From Rhodobacter sp. (GTDB taxonomy: Bacteria > Pseudomonadota > Alphaproteobacteria > Rhodobacterales > Rhodobacteraceae), in NCBI GenBank assembly GCA_020637515.1, contig JACKKG010000001.1, positions 1,394,501 to 1,458,500 of the forward strand: DNA of 64,000 nucleotides. The letters are read 5' to 3'. Numbering within the stretch: position 1 is the first letter of the stretch; each line of letters opens with the position of its first letter. The translations under genes were made by a program, and so were the position numbers. Positions 1 to 8,144 of this stretch are shown one piece after another. Below the pieces are notes generated by a model that worked only from the letters and a program-made list of their open reading frames with translations, ran no database searches and was not told the DNA's origin.

Positions 1-1
1 C

Positions 2-1081
2 GCGTCGATTATCGGTTCGGGGTTTCTGGTTCTGGGTCCGTTGCTGAACGACGCCTACGGGGTTTGGGCCCCGGTGGCGATGGCGGCGCTATGCGCCGCG
101 GCCTGGGGATTCGGTGCCGCGATCCGCGACAACATCGCCACCATCGGTGACAACCTGGACGCCGGCGAAGGGGTGTGGGCCGAGGGGTTGGCCTCGGCCT
201 TGCTGGGCTTTGCCTACATGATATCGGTCGCGTATTACCTGAACCTGTTCGGGGCCTTTGCGCTGTCACTGACCCCCTGGTCCGACCCGTTGAGCGCCCG
301 CATCCTGACCAGCGCGGTCTATCTGCTGATCCTGGGCGTCGGCCTGACCAAGGGGTTCCGGATGCTCGAAACGATGGAATATGCCTCGGTCGCGCTGAAG
401 CTGGCGATCATCGCCGGGCTTTTGGTGGCGCTGGCGGTGTATTTCACGGGCCTGGCGGCCCAGGGCCAGTTGGTCACCGCCCCGGCCCGGGTGACCGGTT
501 GGGCGGCGCTGACGCTGGGGTTCGGTATGATCGTGACCGTGCAGGGGTTCGAAACCTCGCGCTATCTGGGGCACGCCTATGACGCGCCGACGCGCATCCG
601 TTCGATGCGGATGGCGCAGGGGCTCTCGACGGCGATCTACCTGGTCTATATCGGGCTGATCGCCTTCACCTTTGCGCCGGACCCGGCGCATCTGACCGAA
701 ACCGCAATCGTGGGCATGATGGGGCAGGTTTCGCCGATCCTGCCGCTGTTCCTGGTGGCGGCGGCGCTGGCGGCGCAATTTTCGGCTGCGGTCGCGGATA
801 CCTCGGGCTCGGGCGGGCTGATCGCGGAAATCAGCCGCGACCGGATGACGCCGCGGCAGGCTTATGCGGTGACCGTCGGGGTCGGCCTGGCGATCACCTG
901 GGCGGCGGATGTGTTCCAGATCATCGCCTATGCCTCGCGCGCGTTCGCCGCCTATTACGCGGTGCAGGCGGCCATGGCGGCGGCGCGGGTCTGGCCCCGG
1001 CGCCCGGCGCGGGCGGCGGTGCACGCGGCGCTGGCGGTGCTGGCGCTGGCGGTGGTGATCTTTGGAGCCCCGGTCGAGTAG
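2..1081 (+). CDS. Permease-like multi-spanning membrane protein, 5' truncated by window edge
   Basis: The frame is open from the first bases of the window, so the N-terminus is missing. The visible 359 residues are almost entirely hydrophobic helices separated by short loops, about nine or ten membrane spans. A loop with the pattern GFETSRYLG followed by a basic stretch RIRSMR resembles the layout of APC-superfamily amino-acid permeases, and the glycine-rich SIIGSGF at the start of the visible part would fit the first unwound helix of that fold. The substrate cannot be told. It ends with TAG 83 bases before the mipZ start. It could equally be an uncharacterised conserved permease of Rhodobacteraceae; the transporter assignment rests on hydropathy and a weak motif only. 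Confidence 0.6.
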   Translation, partial: ASIIGSGFLVLGPLLNDAYGVWAPVAMAALCAAAWGFGAAIRDNIATIGDNLDAGEGVWAEGLASALLGFAYMISVAYYLNLFGAFALSLTPWSDPLSARILTSAVYLLILGVGLTKGFRMLETMEYASVALKLAIIAGLLVALAVYFTGLAAQGQLVTAPARVTGWAALTLGFGMIVTVQGFETSRYLGHAYDAPTRIRSMRMAQGLSTAIYLVYIGLIAFTFAPDPAHLTETAIVGMMGQVSPILPLFLVAAALAAQFSAAVADTSGSGGLIAEISRDRMTPRQAYAVTVGVGLAITWAADVFQIIAYASRAFAAYYAVQAAMAAARVWPRRPARAAVHAALAVLALAVVIFGAPVE

Positions 1082-1163
1082 GGCGCATCGGCGCTTCCAT
1101 CGGCCGCGCGGTCAGCCTATTGTCCCGGCCACGCAAAACGCGTGGGGAAGACAAGGAAGAACC

Positions 1164-1973
1164 GTGGCGCATATCATCGTCACCGGCAATGAAAAGGGCG
1201 GGTCGGGCAAGTCCACGACCGCCATGCATATCGCCACCGCCCTGTGCCGAATGGGGCATCGGGTGGGGGCGCTGGACCTCGACGTGCGCCAGCGCAGCTT
1301 TGGCCGCTATATCGAGAATCGGGCCGCCTTTTGCGCACGCGAGCGCGTGACGCTGCCGAGCCCGCAATACGCCGAACTGCCCGATGTCGATCCCGCGACC
1401 CTGGCACCGAACGAGAACATCAACGACCACCGTCTGGGCGAGGCGATGGCCGCGCTGGACGCCGATTGCGATTTCATCGTGATCGACTGCCCGGGCAGCC
1501 ATACGCGGCTGGCGCAGGTGGCGCATTCCCTGGCGGACACGCTGGTCACGCCGCTGAACGACAGTTTCGTGGATTTCGATCTGCTGGCAAGGATCGACCC
1601 CAACACGAACGCGGTCATGGGGCCGTCGATCTATGCCGAAATGGTTTGGCAGGCGCGCCAGCTCAGGGCGCAGGCCGGGCTGAAGCCGATCGACTGGATC
1701 GTTCTGCGCAACCGTCTGGGCGCGCAGCAGATGCACAACAAGCGCAAGGTCGGCGAGGCGTTGGACGCGCTGGCCCGCCGCATCGGGTTCCGGGTGGCGC
1801 CCGGGTTTTCCGAGCGCGTCATCTTCCGCGAGCTGTTCCCGCGCGGTCTGACGCTGCTCGATCTGCGGGACACCGGGGTCGAACAGTTGAACATCTCGAA
1901 CGTGGCCGCGCGGCAGGAGTTGCGCGACCTGCTGGCCGCGCTGCGCCTGCCGGGCGTGAAGGTCAGTGTTTGA
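1164..1973 (+). CDS. mipZ: MipZ, division-plane positioning ParA-type ATPase
   Basis: 269 residues. The N-terminus carries a deviant Walker A (GNEKGGSGKST, residues 8-18) with the signature lysine of the ParA/MinD class, then LDLDVRQRSFGRYIENR around residues 37-53 and a Walker B-like FIVIDCPGS near residue 115. These blocks are typical of MipZ, which in Caulobacter binds ParB at origins, forms a polar gradient and keeps FtsZ away from the poles; alphaproteobacteria use it in place of Min. Start chosen at GTG 1164 because AAGGAAG lies 5-10 bases upstream; the frame is open further up without a ribosome site. The 3' end overlaps the convergent 52-residue gene by 11 bases. Confidence 0.93.
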   Translation: MAHIIVTGNEKGGSGKSTTAMHIATALCRMGHRVGALDLDVRQRSFGRYIENRAAFCARERVTLPSPQYAELPDVDPATLAPNENINDHRLGEAMAALDADCDFIVIDCPGSHTRLAQVAHSLADTLVTPLNDSFVDFDLLARIDPNTNAVMGPSIYAEMVWQARQLRAQAGLKPIDWIVLRNRLGAQQMHNKRKVGEALDALARRIGFRVAPGFSERVIFRELFPRGLTLLDLRDTGVEQLNISNVAARQELRDLLAALRLPGVKVSV

Positions 1974-2121
1974 AGAACCGCTTTTCGGGCAGTTGATCCG
2001 GAAGCGATTTGTGCAACTCTTCCAGACGGGTCAACACGCGGTCTTCCTCGTCGGCAAAGATGTTGAACGGCAGTTTGATGGCCTGTCCGAAAAACCCGAG
2101 GGTCGAGGGTTGAGATTTCAT
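1963..2121 (-). CDS. Small conserved-looking protein, 52 aa, convergent with mipZ
   Basis: Starts MKSQPSTLGFFGQAIKLP and ends KRFFKH; rich in Leu, Glu and Lys with a likely amphipathic helix in the middle (DEEDRVLTRLEELHKSL). ATG 2121 is preceded by AAAGGGAAA at good spacing, which is why I take this start rather than an upstream extension. No membrane segment beyond a short hydrophobic stretch near residues 9-20. Its stop lies inside the last codons of mipZ on the other strand. Function unknown; the ribosome site and protein-like composition make it a credible gene. Confidence 0.65.
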   Translation of the reverse strand: MKSQPSTLGFFGQAIKLPFNIFADEEDRVLTRLEELHKSLPDQLPEKRFFKH

Positions 2122-2289
2122 CGCGGTTTCCCTTTCGCGTGGTGATCTGTGGACAAGCTGCCGCCCGGCTGTGGCGGGAATGGGGCAAAGGCGGGGTGGT
2201 TTGGCGGTATCACCGGGGCGGCGCTTGCGGCCCTGCGGCGAATTGGGGTAAAACGTGAACATCCCGGTCGCGACTCAAGGCTGTCCCCG

Positions 2290-3624
2290 ATGCTTTCCCT
2301 CGTCTGGTTCCAACGCGATCTGCGGGTGCAGGATCACCCCGGACTGGTCTGGGCCGCGGCGCAGGGGGCCGTGCTGCCGGTCTATGTGGCGGAACCTGAT
2401 CTGCTGGCCGGGCCCGATGCCTCGGCGCGTCACCACGGCTTTCTGGACGAATGCCTGAGCGGATTGCGCGCGGATCTGGCGCGGGCGGGGCAACCGCTGG
2501 TGCTGCGGGTCGGCGATGCGGTCGAGGTTCTGGCGCGGCTGCACGCCAAGCACGGCTTCGGCCGGTTGGTCACGCTCGAGTCCCCCTCGACCGCCTGGAG
2601 CCGTGCGCGCGACCGCCGGGTCGCGGATTGGGCGCGCGGCCGGGGGATCGCCTGGGCGGTGCTGCCGCAACCGGCGACCGGCACCCCGCTTGCGCCCCCG
2701 GCTCTGCCCTTCGTGACCGAGGGGACGGGCGCGTTGCCGGGCCTGAAGGCGCTGGGCCTTGCCGAGGATCGCTGCCCGTTTCGCCAGCCCGGCGGGCGCG
2801 CCACCGCCGAGCAGACGCTCGAGGCCTTTCTCGGGGCCCGGGTGCAGGGCTATGCCCGGGGCCGCCTGACGCTGACCGGGGCCGAGCGCACGGGCTCGCG
2901 CCTGTCGGCCTATCTGGCGTGGGGCGTGCTGTCGGTGCGCGAGGTTCTGGACGCCGCCCGCGCCCGTCGCGGCGACGACAACGCCGCCGGTCTCAGGGCC
3001 TTTGCCGGCCGTCTGGCGCTGCGCCAGGTCGCAGACCTGCCCGATCCGGGCGCGCCCGGCGCGGCAGACCCGGCGCGGCTGGCGGCGTGGCGTGGCGGCG
3101 AAACGGGGCTGCCCTTTGTCGATGCGGCGATGCGGGCCTTCGACGCGACCGGATGGCTGAACGCGCGCGCGCGCGGGCTGGTCGCGGCGGTCGCGTGCCA
3201 CCATCTGGGGCTGGACTGGCGGGTCGTGGGCGCCCATCTGGCCCGCCTGAGCACCGATTTCGACCCTGCGCTGCACGGCCATGCGCTGCGCGCGCTGGCC
3301 GGTGTCGATGCCCCGCTGCGCCTGCCCGATCCTGTGACCGTGGGTCGTCAGCAGGACCCCGAGGGCGCGTTTATCCGCCGTTGGCTGCCCGAACTCGCGC
3401 GGTTGCCCGACGCGCATCTGCATACGCCCTGGACCTGGCCCGACGCGCGGCGCCTGCGCTACCCTGAGCCGGTGGTGGACCCGGCCAGCGCGGCGCGGGC
3501 GGTCCGGGCCGCGATCCGCGCGCGCGCGCCCGTGCCGCGCCCGACCCGGCCCGTGCTGATCGAACCGCTGCCGATCCGGCCGCAGGGCCGCCAGATGGCG
3601 CTGGACCTGCGCGCGCCGGGCTAG
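2290..3624 (+). CDS. Cryptochrome/DNA photolyase family protein with altered FAD-pocket motifs
   Basis: 444 residues, slightly short for the family (about 460-490). The start LVWFQRDLRVQDHPGL is a classical antenna-domain start (residues 3-18), and the C-terminal half keeps the family frame: RLSAYLAWGVLS, GETGLPFVDAAMRAFDATGWLNARAR and FIRRWLPELARLP. The normally very conserved stretch that contains the Asn near flavin N5 and two Trp, including the first electron-transfer Trp (NNGGWQW in E. coli photolyase), is replaced around residues 323-338 by DFDPALHGHALRAL, with no Trp and no Asn. The catalytic class is therefore uncertain: repair enzyme, light sensor or degenerate paralogue. ATG 2290 begins exactly at the family start; the open frame upstream is ignored. 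It overlaps the convergent SRPBCC gene by 4 bases. Confidence 0.85.
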   Translation: MLSLVWFQRDLRVQDHPGLVWAAAQGAVLPVYVAEPDLLAGPDASARHHGFLDECLSGLRADLARAGQPLVLRVGDAVEVLARLHAKHGFGRLVTLESPSTAWSRARDRRVADWARGRGIAWAVLPQPATGTPLAPPALPFVTEGTGALPGLKALGLAEDRCPFRQPGGRATAEQTLEAFLGARVQGYARGRLTLTGAERTGSRLSAYLAWGVLSVREVLDAARARRGDDNAAGLRAFAGRLALRQVADLPDPGAPGAADPARLAAWRGGETGLPFVDAAMRAFDATGWLNARARGLVAAVACHHLGLDWRVVGAHLARLSTDFDPALHGHALRALAGVDAPLRLPDPVTVGRQQDPEGAFIRRWLPELARLPDAHLHTPWTWPDARRLRYPEPVVDPASAARAVRAAIRARAPVPRPTRPVLIEPLPIRPQGRQMALDLRAPG

Positions 3625-4064
3625 GCGCCGAGATGGCGCGCCAGCTTGCCCAGCGTCTGCAAGCCCAGCGTGACCGCGCCGAACCCGACGGCAGTCTGGT
3701 AGTCCTCGGGCGTGAGGAAGGTCATGCGCAACGTGACGCGGGTGCGCCCGCCCAGATCGTCGAACAGGACCGAGGCGTCGGCGTGTTTCGGCCCGTCTTC
3801 GCCCGCGTGCAGCGCATAGTCGATGCGGCGCAGGGGATCGTGGCGCGAATAGCGGTGGTGGTTGGGATAGACCGTTCCGTCGGGGCCAATCATGTCGAAC
3901 ACCCACTCGCCGCCCGGGCGCAGTTCGATGCGATGGGTGCGGCAGGAAAACCCGTCGGGGCCCCACCACAGCGGCAGCGCCGCCGGATCGGTCCAGGCCT
4001 GCCAGATCAGGGCCACGGGCGCGTCGATCACCCGCTCCAGCACCATTGTGCGGTCGTCGCTCAT
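3621..4064 (-). CDS. SRPBCC (AHSA1-type) domain protein
   Basis: 147 residues. Begins with the AHSA1/activator-of-Hsp90-like pattern LERVIDAPVALIWQAWTDPAALPLWWGP, followed by GGEWVFDMIGPDG and a C-terminal helix ending LGKLARHLGA, the normal length and layout of a single SRPBCC (START-like) hydrophobic-pocket domain. Such proteins bind small lipophilic molecules or modulate partner proteins; the ligand is unknown. It is the last gene of a leftward operon ArsR-SRPBCC-SRPBCC: its ATG at 4064 overlaps the stop of the upstream gene (ATGA, 4 bases), so translation is coupled. Convergent 4-base overlap with the photolyase gene. Confidence 0.88.
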   Translation of the reverse strand: MSDDRTMVLERVIDAPVALIWQAWTDPAALPLWWGPDGFSCRTHRIELRPGGEWVFDMIGPDGTVYPNHHRYSRHDPLRRIDYALHAGEDGPKHADASVLFDDLGGRTRVTLRMTFLTPEDYQTAVGFGAVTLGLQTLGKLARHLGA

Positions 4065-4534
4065 GGCCGCATCAATCCTTGCGCATAGCCTTCCAGTTGG
4101 GTCACGACCGTGCCCCAGCCCTCGTGAAAGCCCATCGCCTCGTGCCGGGCCCGGGTCTCGGGTGTGCGGTGGCGGGCGATCGCGGTGTAGCGGGTTTGCC
4201 CGTCGTCGGCATCTTCCAGCATCAGAATCGCGGTCATGAAGGGCTCGGGCGCGGGTTTCCAGCCCTCGGTATAGGTGTCGGTGAACACCAGTTTCGCGTT
4301 CGGGACCACCTCGAGAAACACGCCCCGGTTCTCCATCACCGCGCCATCGACTTCAAACGTGGTGTTGAACCGCCCGCCGACGCGCAGGTCCAGGTCGCAG
4401 GCGACGACCTTGTGCGGGCGCGGAACGAAGAATTCCTTGAGGTGGCGCGGCGTGGTCCAGCATTCGAACAGCAACGCGCGCGGCGCGTTGACGGTCCGGG
4501 TCAGGATCAGGTCGGTATCGGGATCAAGCTCCAT
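4061..4534 (-). CDS. SRPBCC (AHSA1-type) domain protein
   Basis: 157 residues, a paralogue of the downstream neighbour. Pattern LTRTVNAPRALLFECWTTPRHLKEFFVPRPHK at the N-terminus, GGRFNTTFEVDG in the middle, and GFHEGWGTVVTQLEGYAQGL as the C-terminal helix; this is the AHSA1/SRPBCC fold with the GW.. helix common in proteins that sit beside small ArsR regulators. The start overlaps the ArsR stop by 11 bases. Role: likely binds or removes a hydrophobic ligand sensed by the regulator, inferred from operon context only. Confidence 0.88.
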   Translation of the reverse strand: MELDPDTDLILTRTVNAPRALLFECWTTPRHLKEFFVPRPHKVVACDLDLRVGGRFNTTFEVDGAVMENRGVFLEVVPNAKLVFTDTYTEGWKPAPEPFMTAILMLEDADDGQTRYTAIARHRTPETRARHEAMGFHEGWGTVVTQLEGYAQGLMRP

Positions 4535-4871
4535 TCGCGCGCTCCTTCATCAGTTTGGCGACATAGGAGTCCAGCCGGTCCAGCCGCGCCTCCCATTGGG
4601 CGCGCTGAACGTCCAGCCAGCCTTGCACGGGGGTCAGGGCCTCAGGGCGCACGGCACAGGTGCGCACGCGGCCGTCCTTGCGGGTTTCGATCAGTCCCGC
4701 CGCCTCGAGTTTGCGCAAATGCCCGATGAGCGAGGGCAGCGCCATGGCGAAGGGCGCGGCCAGTTCGCCCACCGTTGCGGGACCTTGCGTCAGCCGTTCC
4801 AGCACCGCGCGCCGGGTCGGATCGGCGAGGGCCTGGAAGAGACGGTCGAGGGCGGGGTCATGGTTAGCCAT
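4524..4871 (-). CDS. ArsR-family winged-helix regulator
   Basis: 115 residues. The pattern ALADPTRRAVLERL (residues about 11-24), then ELAAPFAMALPSLIGHLRKLEAAGLI is the ArsR winged helix; the wing is followed by a Trp-containing C-terminal helix. There is no Cys-x-Cys metal box, so it belongs to the non-metal ArsR group (SdpR/YgaV-like) that is usually linked to SRPBCC genes, as here. Start at MANHDPALD because the frame upstream has no ribosome site and low-quality composition; TTAGGC just before ATG 4871 is a weak site. Probably represses its own operon from the 176-base divergent region shared with glcB. Confidence 0.85.
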   Translation of the reverse strand: MANHDPALDRLFQALADPTRRAVLERLTQGPATVGELAAPFAMALPSLIGHLRKLEAAGLIETRKDGRVRTCAVRPEALTPVQGWLDVQRAQWEARLDRLDSYVAKLMKERANGA

Positions 4872-4979
4872 TTGCCTAAGTAATAGCCCGCCGCGCCGAG
4901 TCGGGCAAGCGCGATGAGCGGCCCGGCGATTTTCAGGAATTCCTTGAAACTGCCCCGGGGTTGGGGCTTGCTGCCGTTG

Positions 4980-5009
4980 TTGCCTATCGGAAACAGGATC
5001 CCCTATTGT
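4980..5009 (+). promoter_or_regulatory. Possible sigma-70 promoter of glcB
   Basis: TTGCCT at 4980-4985 and TATTGT at 5004-5009 are separated by 18 bases; a transcript would start about 30 bases before the glcB start codon. Match to consensus is moderate, and no other good candidate was seen in the divergent region 4872-5047. Confidence 0.35.
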
Positions 5010-5047
5010 ATCCGGCAGCATACCGAACGCAGCATCAGGGGGCGGGG

Positions 5048-7201
5048 ATGACCCAACGCATCGAAAAGCACGGCCTGAAGGTCGATCTGCAACTGGCCGA
5101 GTTCCTCGAAACCCGCGCGCTGCCCGGATCTGGCATCGACGCCGAGACGTTCTGGCAGGCCTTTTCCGCGATCGCGCACGATCTGGCGCCGAAGAACCGC
5201 GCGCTGCTGGACAAGCGCGAAAGCCTCCAGTCGCAGATCGACGATTGGCACCGCACGCACCGCACCGCGCCGCACAACCCGCAGGCCTATCGCACCTTTC
5301 TCGAAGATATCGGCTATCTGCTGCCCGAGGGTGACGATTTCCGGATCGAAACCGCCCATGTGGACCCCGAAATCGCCAGCGTCGCCGGGCCGCAGCTGGT
5401 GGTGCCGATCACCAACGCGCGCTATGCGCTCAATGCCGCGAACGCGCGCTGGGGCAGCCTGTATGACGGGCTCTACGGCACCGATGCCATGGGCACGCCC
5501 GCGCCCAGGGGGGGCTATGACCGGGGCCGGGGCGCGCGGGTCGTCGCCCGCGCCCGCGTGTTCCTGGACGAGGCCTTTCCGGTTCAGGGCACCAGCCACG
5601 CCGACGCGCGACGCTACAGCGTCCGGGACGGCGCGCTGCTGGTTGACGATCTGCCGTTGATGCAGCCCGAGAAATTCGCGGGCTACCTGGGAAACCCCAG
5701 GGCGCCCGATTCGGTGTTGCTGGTGAACAACGGGCTGCATGTCGAACTGGTCTTTGACCGCGCGCATCCGATCGGCGCCCGCGACCAGGCGCTTCTGGCC
5801 GATGTGCGACTGGAAAGCGCGCTCACCGCGATCATGGATTGCGAGGATTCGGTCGCCTGCGTCGATGCCGAGGACAAGGTCCAGGCCTATGCGAACTGGC
5901 TGGGCCTGATGCAGGGCGATTTGAGCGAGACCTTCCGCAAGGGCGACCAGACGGTCTCGCGCCGGCTGGCGGCGGACCGGGTCTTTACCGCGCCAGACGG
6001 GGGCGAGAAGGTTCTGAAGGGGCGCGCGCTGTTGTGGGTGCGCAACGTCGGCCATCTGATGACCAACCCGGCGGTGCTGCTGCGCGACGGCGGCGAGATC
6101 CCCGAGGGGATCATGGATGCGGTCGTCACGACGCTGATCGCCCGCCACGACCTGCAAAAGACCGAGGGGCCGCGCAATTCGGTCACCGGCTCGATGTATG
6201 TCGTGAAGCCCAAGATGCACGGCCCCGAGGAAGTGGCCTTTGCCGTCGAGATCTTCGCGCGTGTCGAGGCGGCGCTGGGCCTGGCGCCCAACACCGTGAA
6301 ACTGGGCATCATGGACGAGGAACGCCGCACCTCGGCCAATCTGAAGGAGTGCATCCGGGCCGCCCGGCAGCGGGTGGCCTTCATCAACACCGGCTTCCTG
6401 GATCGCACCGGCGACGAGATCCACACGTCGATGGAGGCGGGGCCCTTCAGCCGCAAGGATTTCATCAAGCGCAAATCCTGGATCAAGGCCTACGAGGACC
6501 GCAACGTCGATATCGGTCTGGAATGCGGCCTGTCGGGCAAGGCGCAGATCGGCAAGGGCATGTGGGCGGCGCCCGACCTGATGGCGGCGATGCTGGACCA
6601 GAAGATCGAGCATCCGCGGGCCGGCGCCAACACCGCCTGGGTGCCCAGCCCCACCGCCGCCACGCTGCACGCGCTGCATTATCACAAGGTCGATGTCTTC
6701 GCGGTGCAAAAGCGGCTGGCCGCGGGCGGACGGCGCGCGCATCTGGAGACGCTGCTGGAAATCCCGCTGGCCAGCTACCGCAAATGGTCCGAGGCGCAGA
6801 TCCTGGCCGAGGTCGAGAACAACGCGCAGGGTATCCTGGGCTATGTGGTGCGCTGGATCGACCAGGGCGTCGGCTGTTCCAAGGTGCCCGATATCCACGA
6901 TGTCGGCCTGATGGAGGATCGCGCGACCTGCCGGATCTCAAGCCAGCATGTGGCCAACTGGCTGCACCACGGCGTGATCGGCGAGGCGCAGGTCCTGGAT
7001 GCCATGAAGCGCATGGCGGAGGTGGTGGATCGCCAGAACGCGGAGGATCCGTTTTACACGCCGATGGCGCCGGGGTTCGACACCGTGGCGTTTCAGGCGG
7101 CTTGCGACCTGGTGTTCAAGGGGCGCGTTCAGCCGTCGGGCTATACCGAACCCGTGTTGCACGCGCGCCGGCTGGAACTGAAGGCCCTGCGCAACGGGTG
7201 A
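5048..7201 (+). CDS. glcB: Malate synthase G
   Basis: 717 residues, the normal size of the monomeric G form (about 720). It condenses glyoxylate with acetyl-CoA to malate in the cytosol. Diagnostic stretches include [17 protein letters not shown] near residues 264-280, [32 protein letters not shown] with the catalytic base region, and [21 protein letters not shown] 5048 follows GGGGGCGGGG; the longer frame begins in the promoter region and is rejected. With ccr and ecm about 17-24 kb away, this enzyme would take glyoxylate released by the ethylmalonyl-CoA pathway (after malyl-CoA/citramalyl-CoA cleavage), which is the usual arrangement in Rhodobacteraceae that lack isocitrate lyase. Followed directly by repeat copy R1. 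Confidence 0.97.
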   Translation: MTQRIEKHGLKVDLQLAEFLETRALPGSGIDAETFWQAFSAIAHDLAPKNRALLDKRESLQSQIDDWHRTHRTAPHNPQAYRTFLEDIGYLLPEGDDFRIETAHVDPEIASVAGPQLVVPITNARYALNAANARWGSLYDGLYGTDAMGTPAPRGGYDRGRGARVVARARVFLDEAFPVQGTSHADARRYSVRDGALLVDDLPLMQPEKFAGYLGNPRAPDSVLLVNNGLHVELVFDRAHPIGARDQALLADVRLESALTAIMDCEDSVACVDAEDKVQAYANWLGLMQGDLSETFRKGDQTVSRRLAADRVFTAPDGGEKVLKGRALLWVRNVGHLMTNPAVLLRDGGEIPEGIMDAVVTTLIARHDLQKTEGPRNSVTGSMYVVKPKMHGPEEVAFAVEIFARVEAALGLAPNTVKLGIMDEERRTSANLKECIRAARQRVAFINTGFLDRTGDEIHTSMEAGPFSRKDFIKRKSWIKAYEDRNVDIGLECGLSGKAQIGKGMWAAPDLMAAMLDQKIEHPRAGANTAWVPSPTAATLHALHYHKVDVFAVQKRLAAGGRRAHLETLLEIPLASYRKWSEAQILAEVENNAQGILGYVVRWIDQGVGCSKVPDIHDVGLMEDRATCRISSQHVANWLHHGVIGEAQVLDAMKRMAEVVDRQNAEDPFYTPMAPGFDTVAFQAACDLVFKGRVQPSGYTEPVLHARRLELKALRNG

Positions 7202-7227
7202 TTTGGGGCCCCCCAGGGGGCCCGGGT

Positions 7228-7322
7228 GACGGGGCAGGCGGGGGGCTGCCGCCCCCCGCACCCCCTGCCCAAGGGGGTTTTCCACCCCCTTGGAACCCCC
7301 GAGGATATTTCCGGCACAAAGA
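7228..7322 (+). repeat. Dispersed two-hairpin repeat, copy R1 (subfamily 1)
   Basis: Between the convergent glcB and pyrF genes. First hairpin: GGGGGGC (7240-7246) pairing with GCCCCCC (7251-7257) around TGCC. Second hairpin: AAGGGGGT (7271-7278) pairing with ACCCCCTT (7284-7291) around five bases. Then the tag GAGGATATTTCCGGCACAAA at 7301-7320. The same modules occur at 21.7, 24.3 and 47.3 kb and in variant form at 43.9 and 51.2 kb. Position at a convergent 3' junction fits a REP/terminator-like role, but no T-run follows. Confidence 0.85.
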
Positions 7323-7346
7323 CGGGGCACGGTCGCCGGACCCGTG

Positions 7347-8051
7347 TCAGTCGGTCGCGAGGTCCGCGACGATCGCGAGGGCGGCAGCGTGCGGGTCGGC
7401 CGCGGCCCAGATCGGGCGGCCGACGACGATGTGGTCGGCGCCATTGCGCAGGGCCTGGGCGGGGGTGGCGATCCGCTTCTGGTCGTTCGCGGCACTGCCG
7501 GTCGGGCGCACCCCCGGGGTGACGATCAGCCGGCCGGCGGCGGCGGGCAGCGCGCGGATGGCGGCGGCCTCGTGCGGGCTGGCGATCACGCCGTGGGCGC
7601 CGGCCTCGAACGCGCGGGCGGCGCGTTCGGTCACGATTTCGGCCATGTCGCCCGGCACGATCATCGAAGCATCCAGATCGGCCCGATCCAGGGCGGTCAG
7701 GATCGTCACCGCGAGGATCCTGAGATCGGTGCCCGCCGCGCCCTCGCGCGCCGCGCGGACCACATGCGGGTCACCGTGCACCGTCAGAAAGTCGAACCCG
7801 AACTGCGCCATTCCGCGCACCGCCGCCTCGACCGTGGCGGGAATGTCGAAGAGTTTCATGTCCAGGAAGACGCGTTTGCCGTGTTCCTGTTTCAGTTCGT
7901 TGGCCAGCGCCAGCCCGCCGCCGGTCAGCATCCCCAGGCCGATCTTGTAGAAGCTGACGGCATCGCCCAGGCGAGCGGTCAGGTCGAGCCCGGCCACCAC
8001 ATTGGGCACGTCGAGGGCAACGATCAGGCGGTCATCGGCGGGACGGGGCAT
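7347..8051 (-). CDS. pyrF: Orotidine 5'-phosphate decarboxylase
   Basis: 234 residues, normal for bacterial PyrF. It decarboxylates OMP to UMP, the last step of pyrimidine synthesis. Visible signatures: IVALDVPN near the N-terminus, the catalytic triad motif DMKLFDIP (Asp64, Lys66, Asp69) and the C-terminal phosphate loop VVGRPIWAA. ATG 8051 is chosen because GGAGA lies 9 bases upstream; the open frame continues upstream without a ribosome site and into the adjoining gene's leader. Divergent from the alpha/beta hydrolase gene with a 93-base gap. Confidence 0.97.
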   Translation of the reverse strand: MPRPADDRLIVALDVPNVVAGLDLTARLGDAVSFYKIGLGMLTGGGLALANELKQEHGKRVFLDMKLFDIPATVEAAVRGMAQFGFDFLTVHGDPHVVRAAREGAAGTDLRILAVTILTALDRADLDASMIVPGDMAEIVTERAARAFEAGAHGVIASPHEAAAIRALPAAAGRLIVTPGVRPTGSAANDQKRIATPAQALRNGADHIVVGRPIWAAADPHAAALAIVADLATD

Positions 8052-8144
8052 CGCGGGGTCTCCTGCAGGGGTCGGCCGCTGATACGCCTTTCGCGGGGGG
8101 CGGGCAACCTTGCGCCGGGCCGCCGTCGCGCGCAGCATGGCGCC

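Noticed and set aside
2275..3969. A 564-codon minus-strand frame opposite the photolyase-like gene
   Set aside because: No motif, overlaps a well supported gene fully, typical GC-driven antisense frame.
5839..7950. A long plus-strand frame through glcB and antisense to pyrF
   Set aside because: Lies out of frame in glcB and continues through repeat R1; low-complexity Arg/Gly composition.
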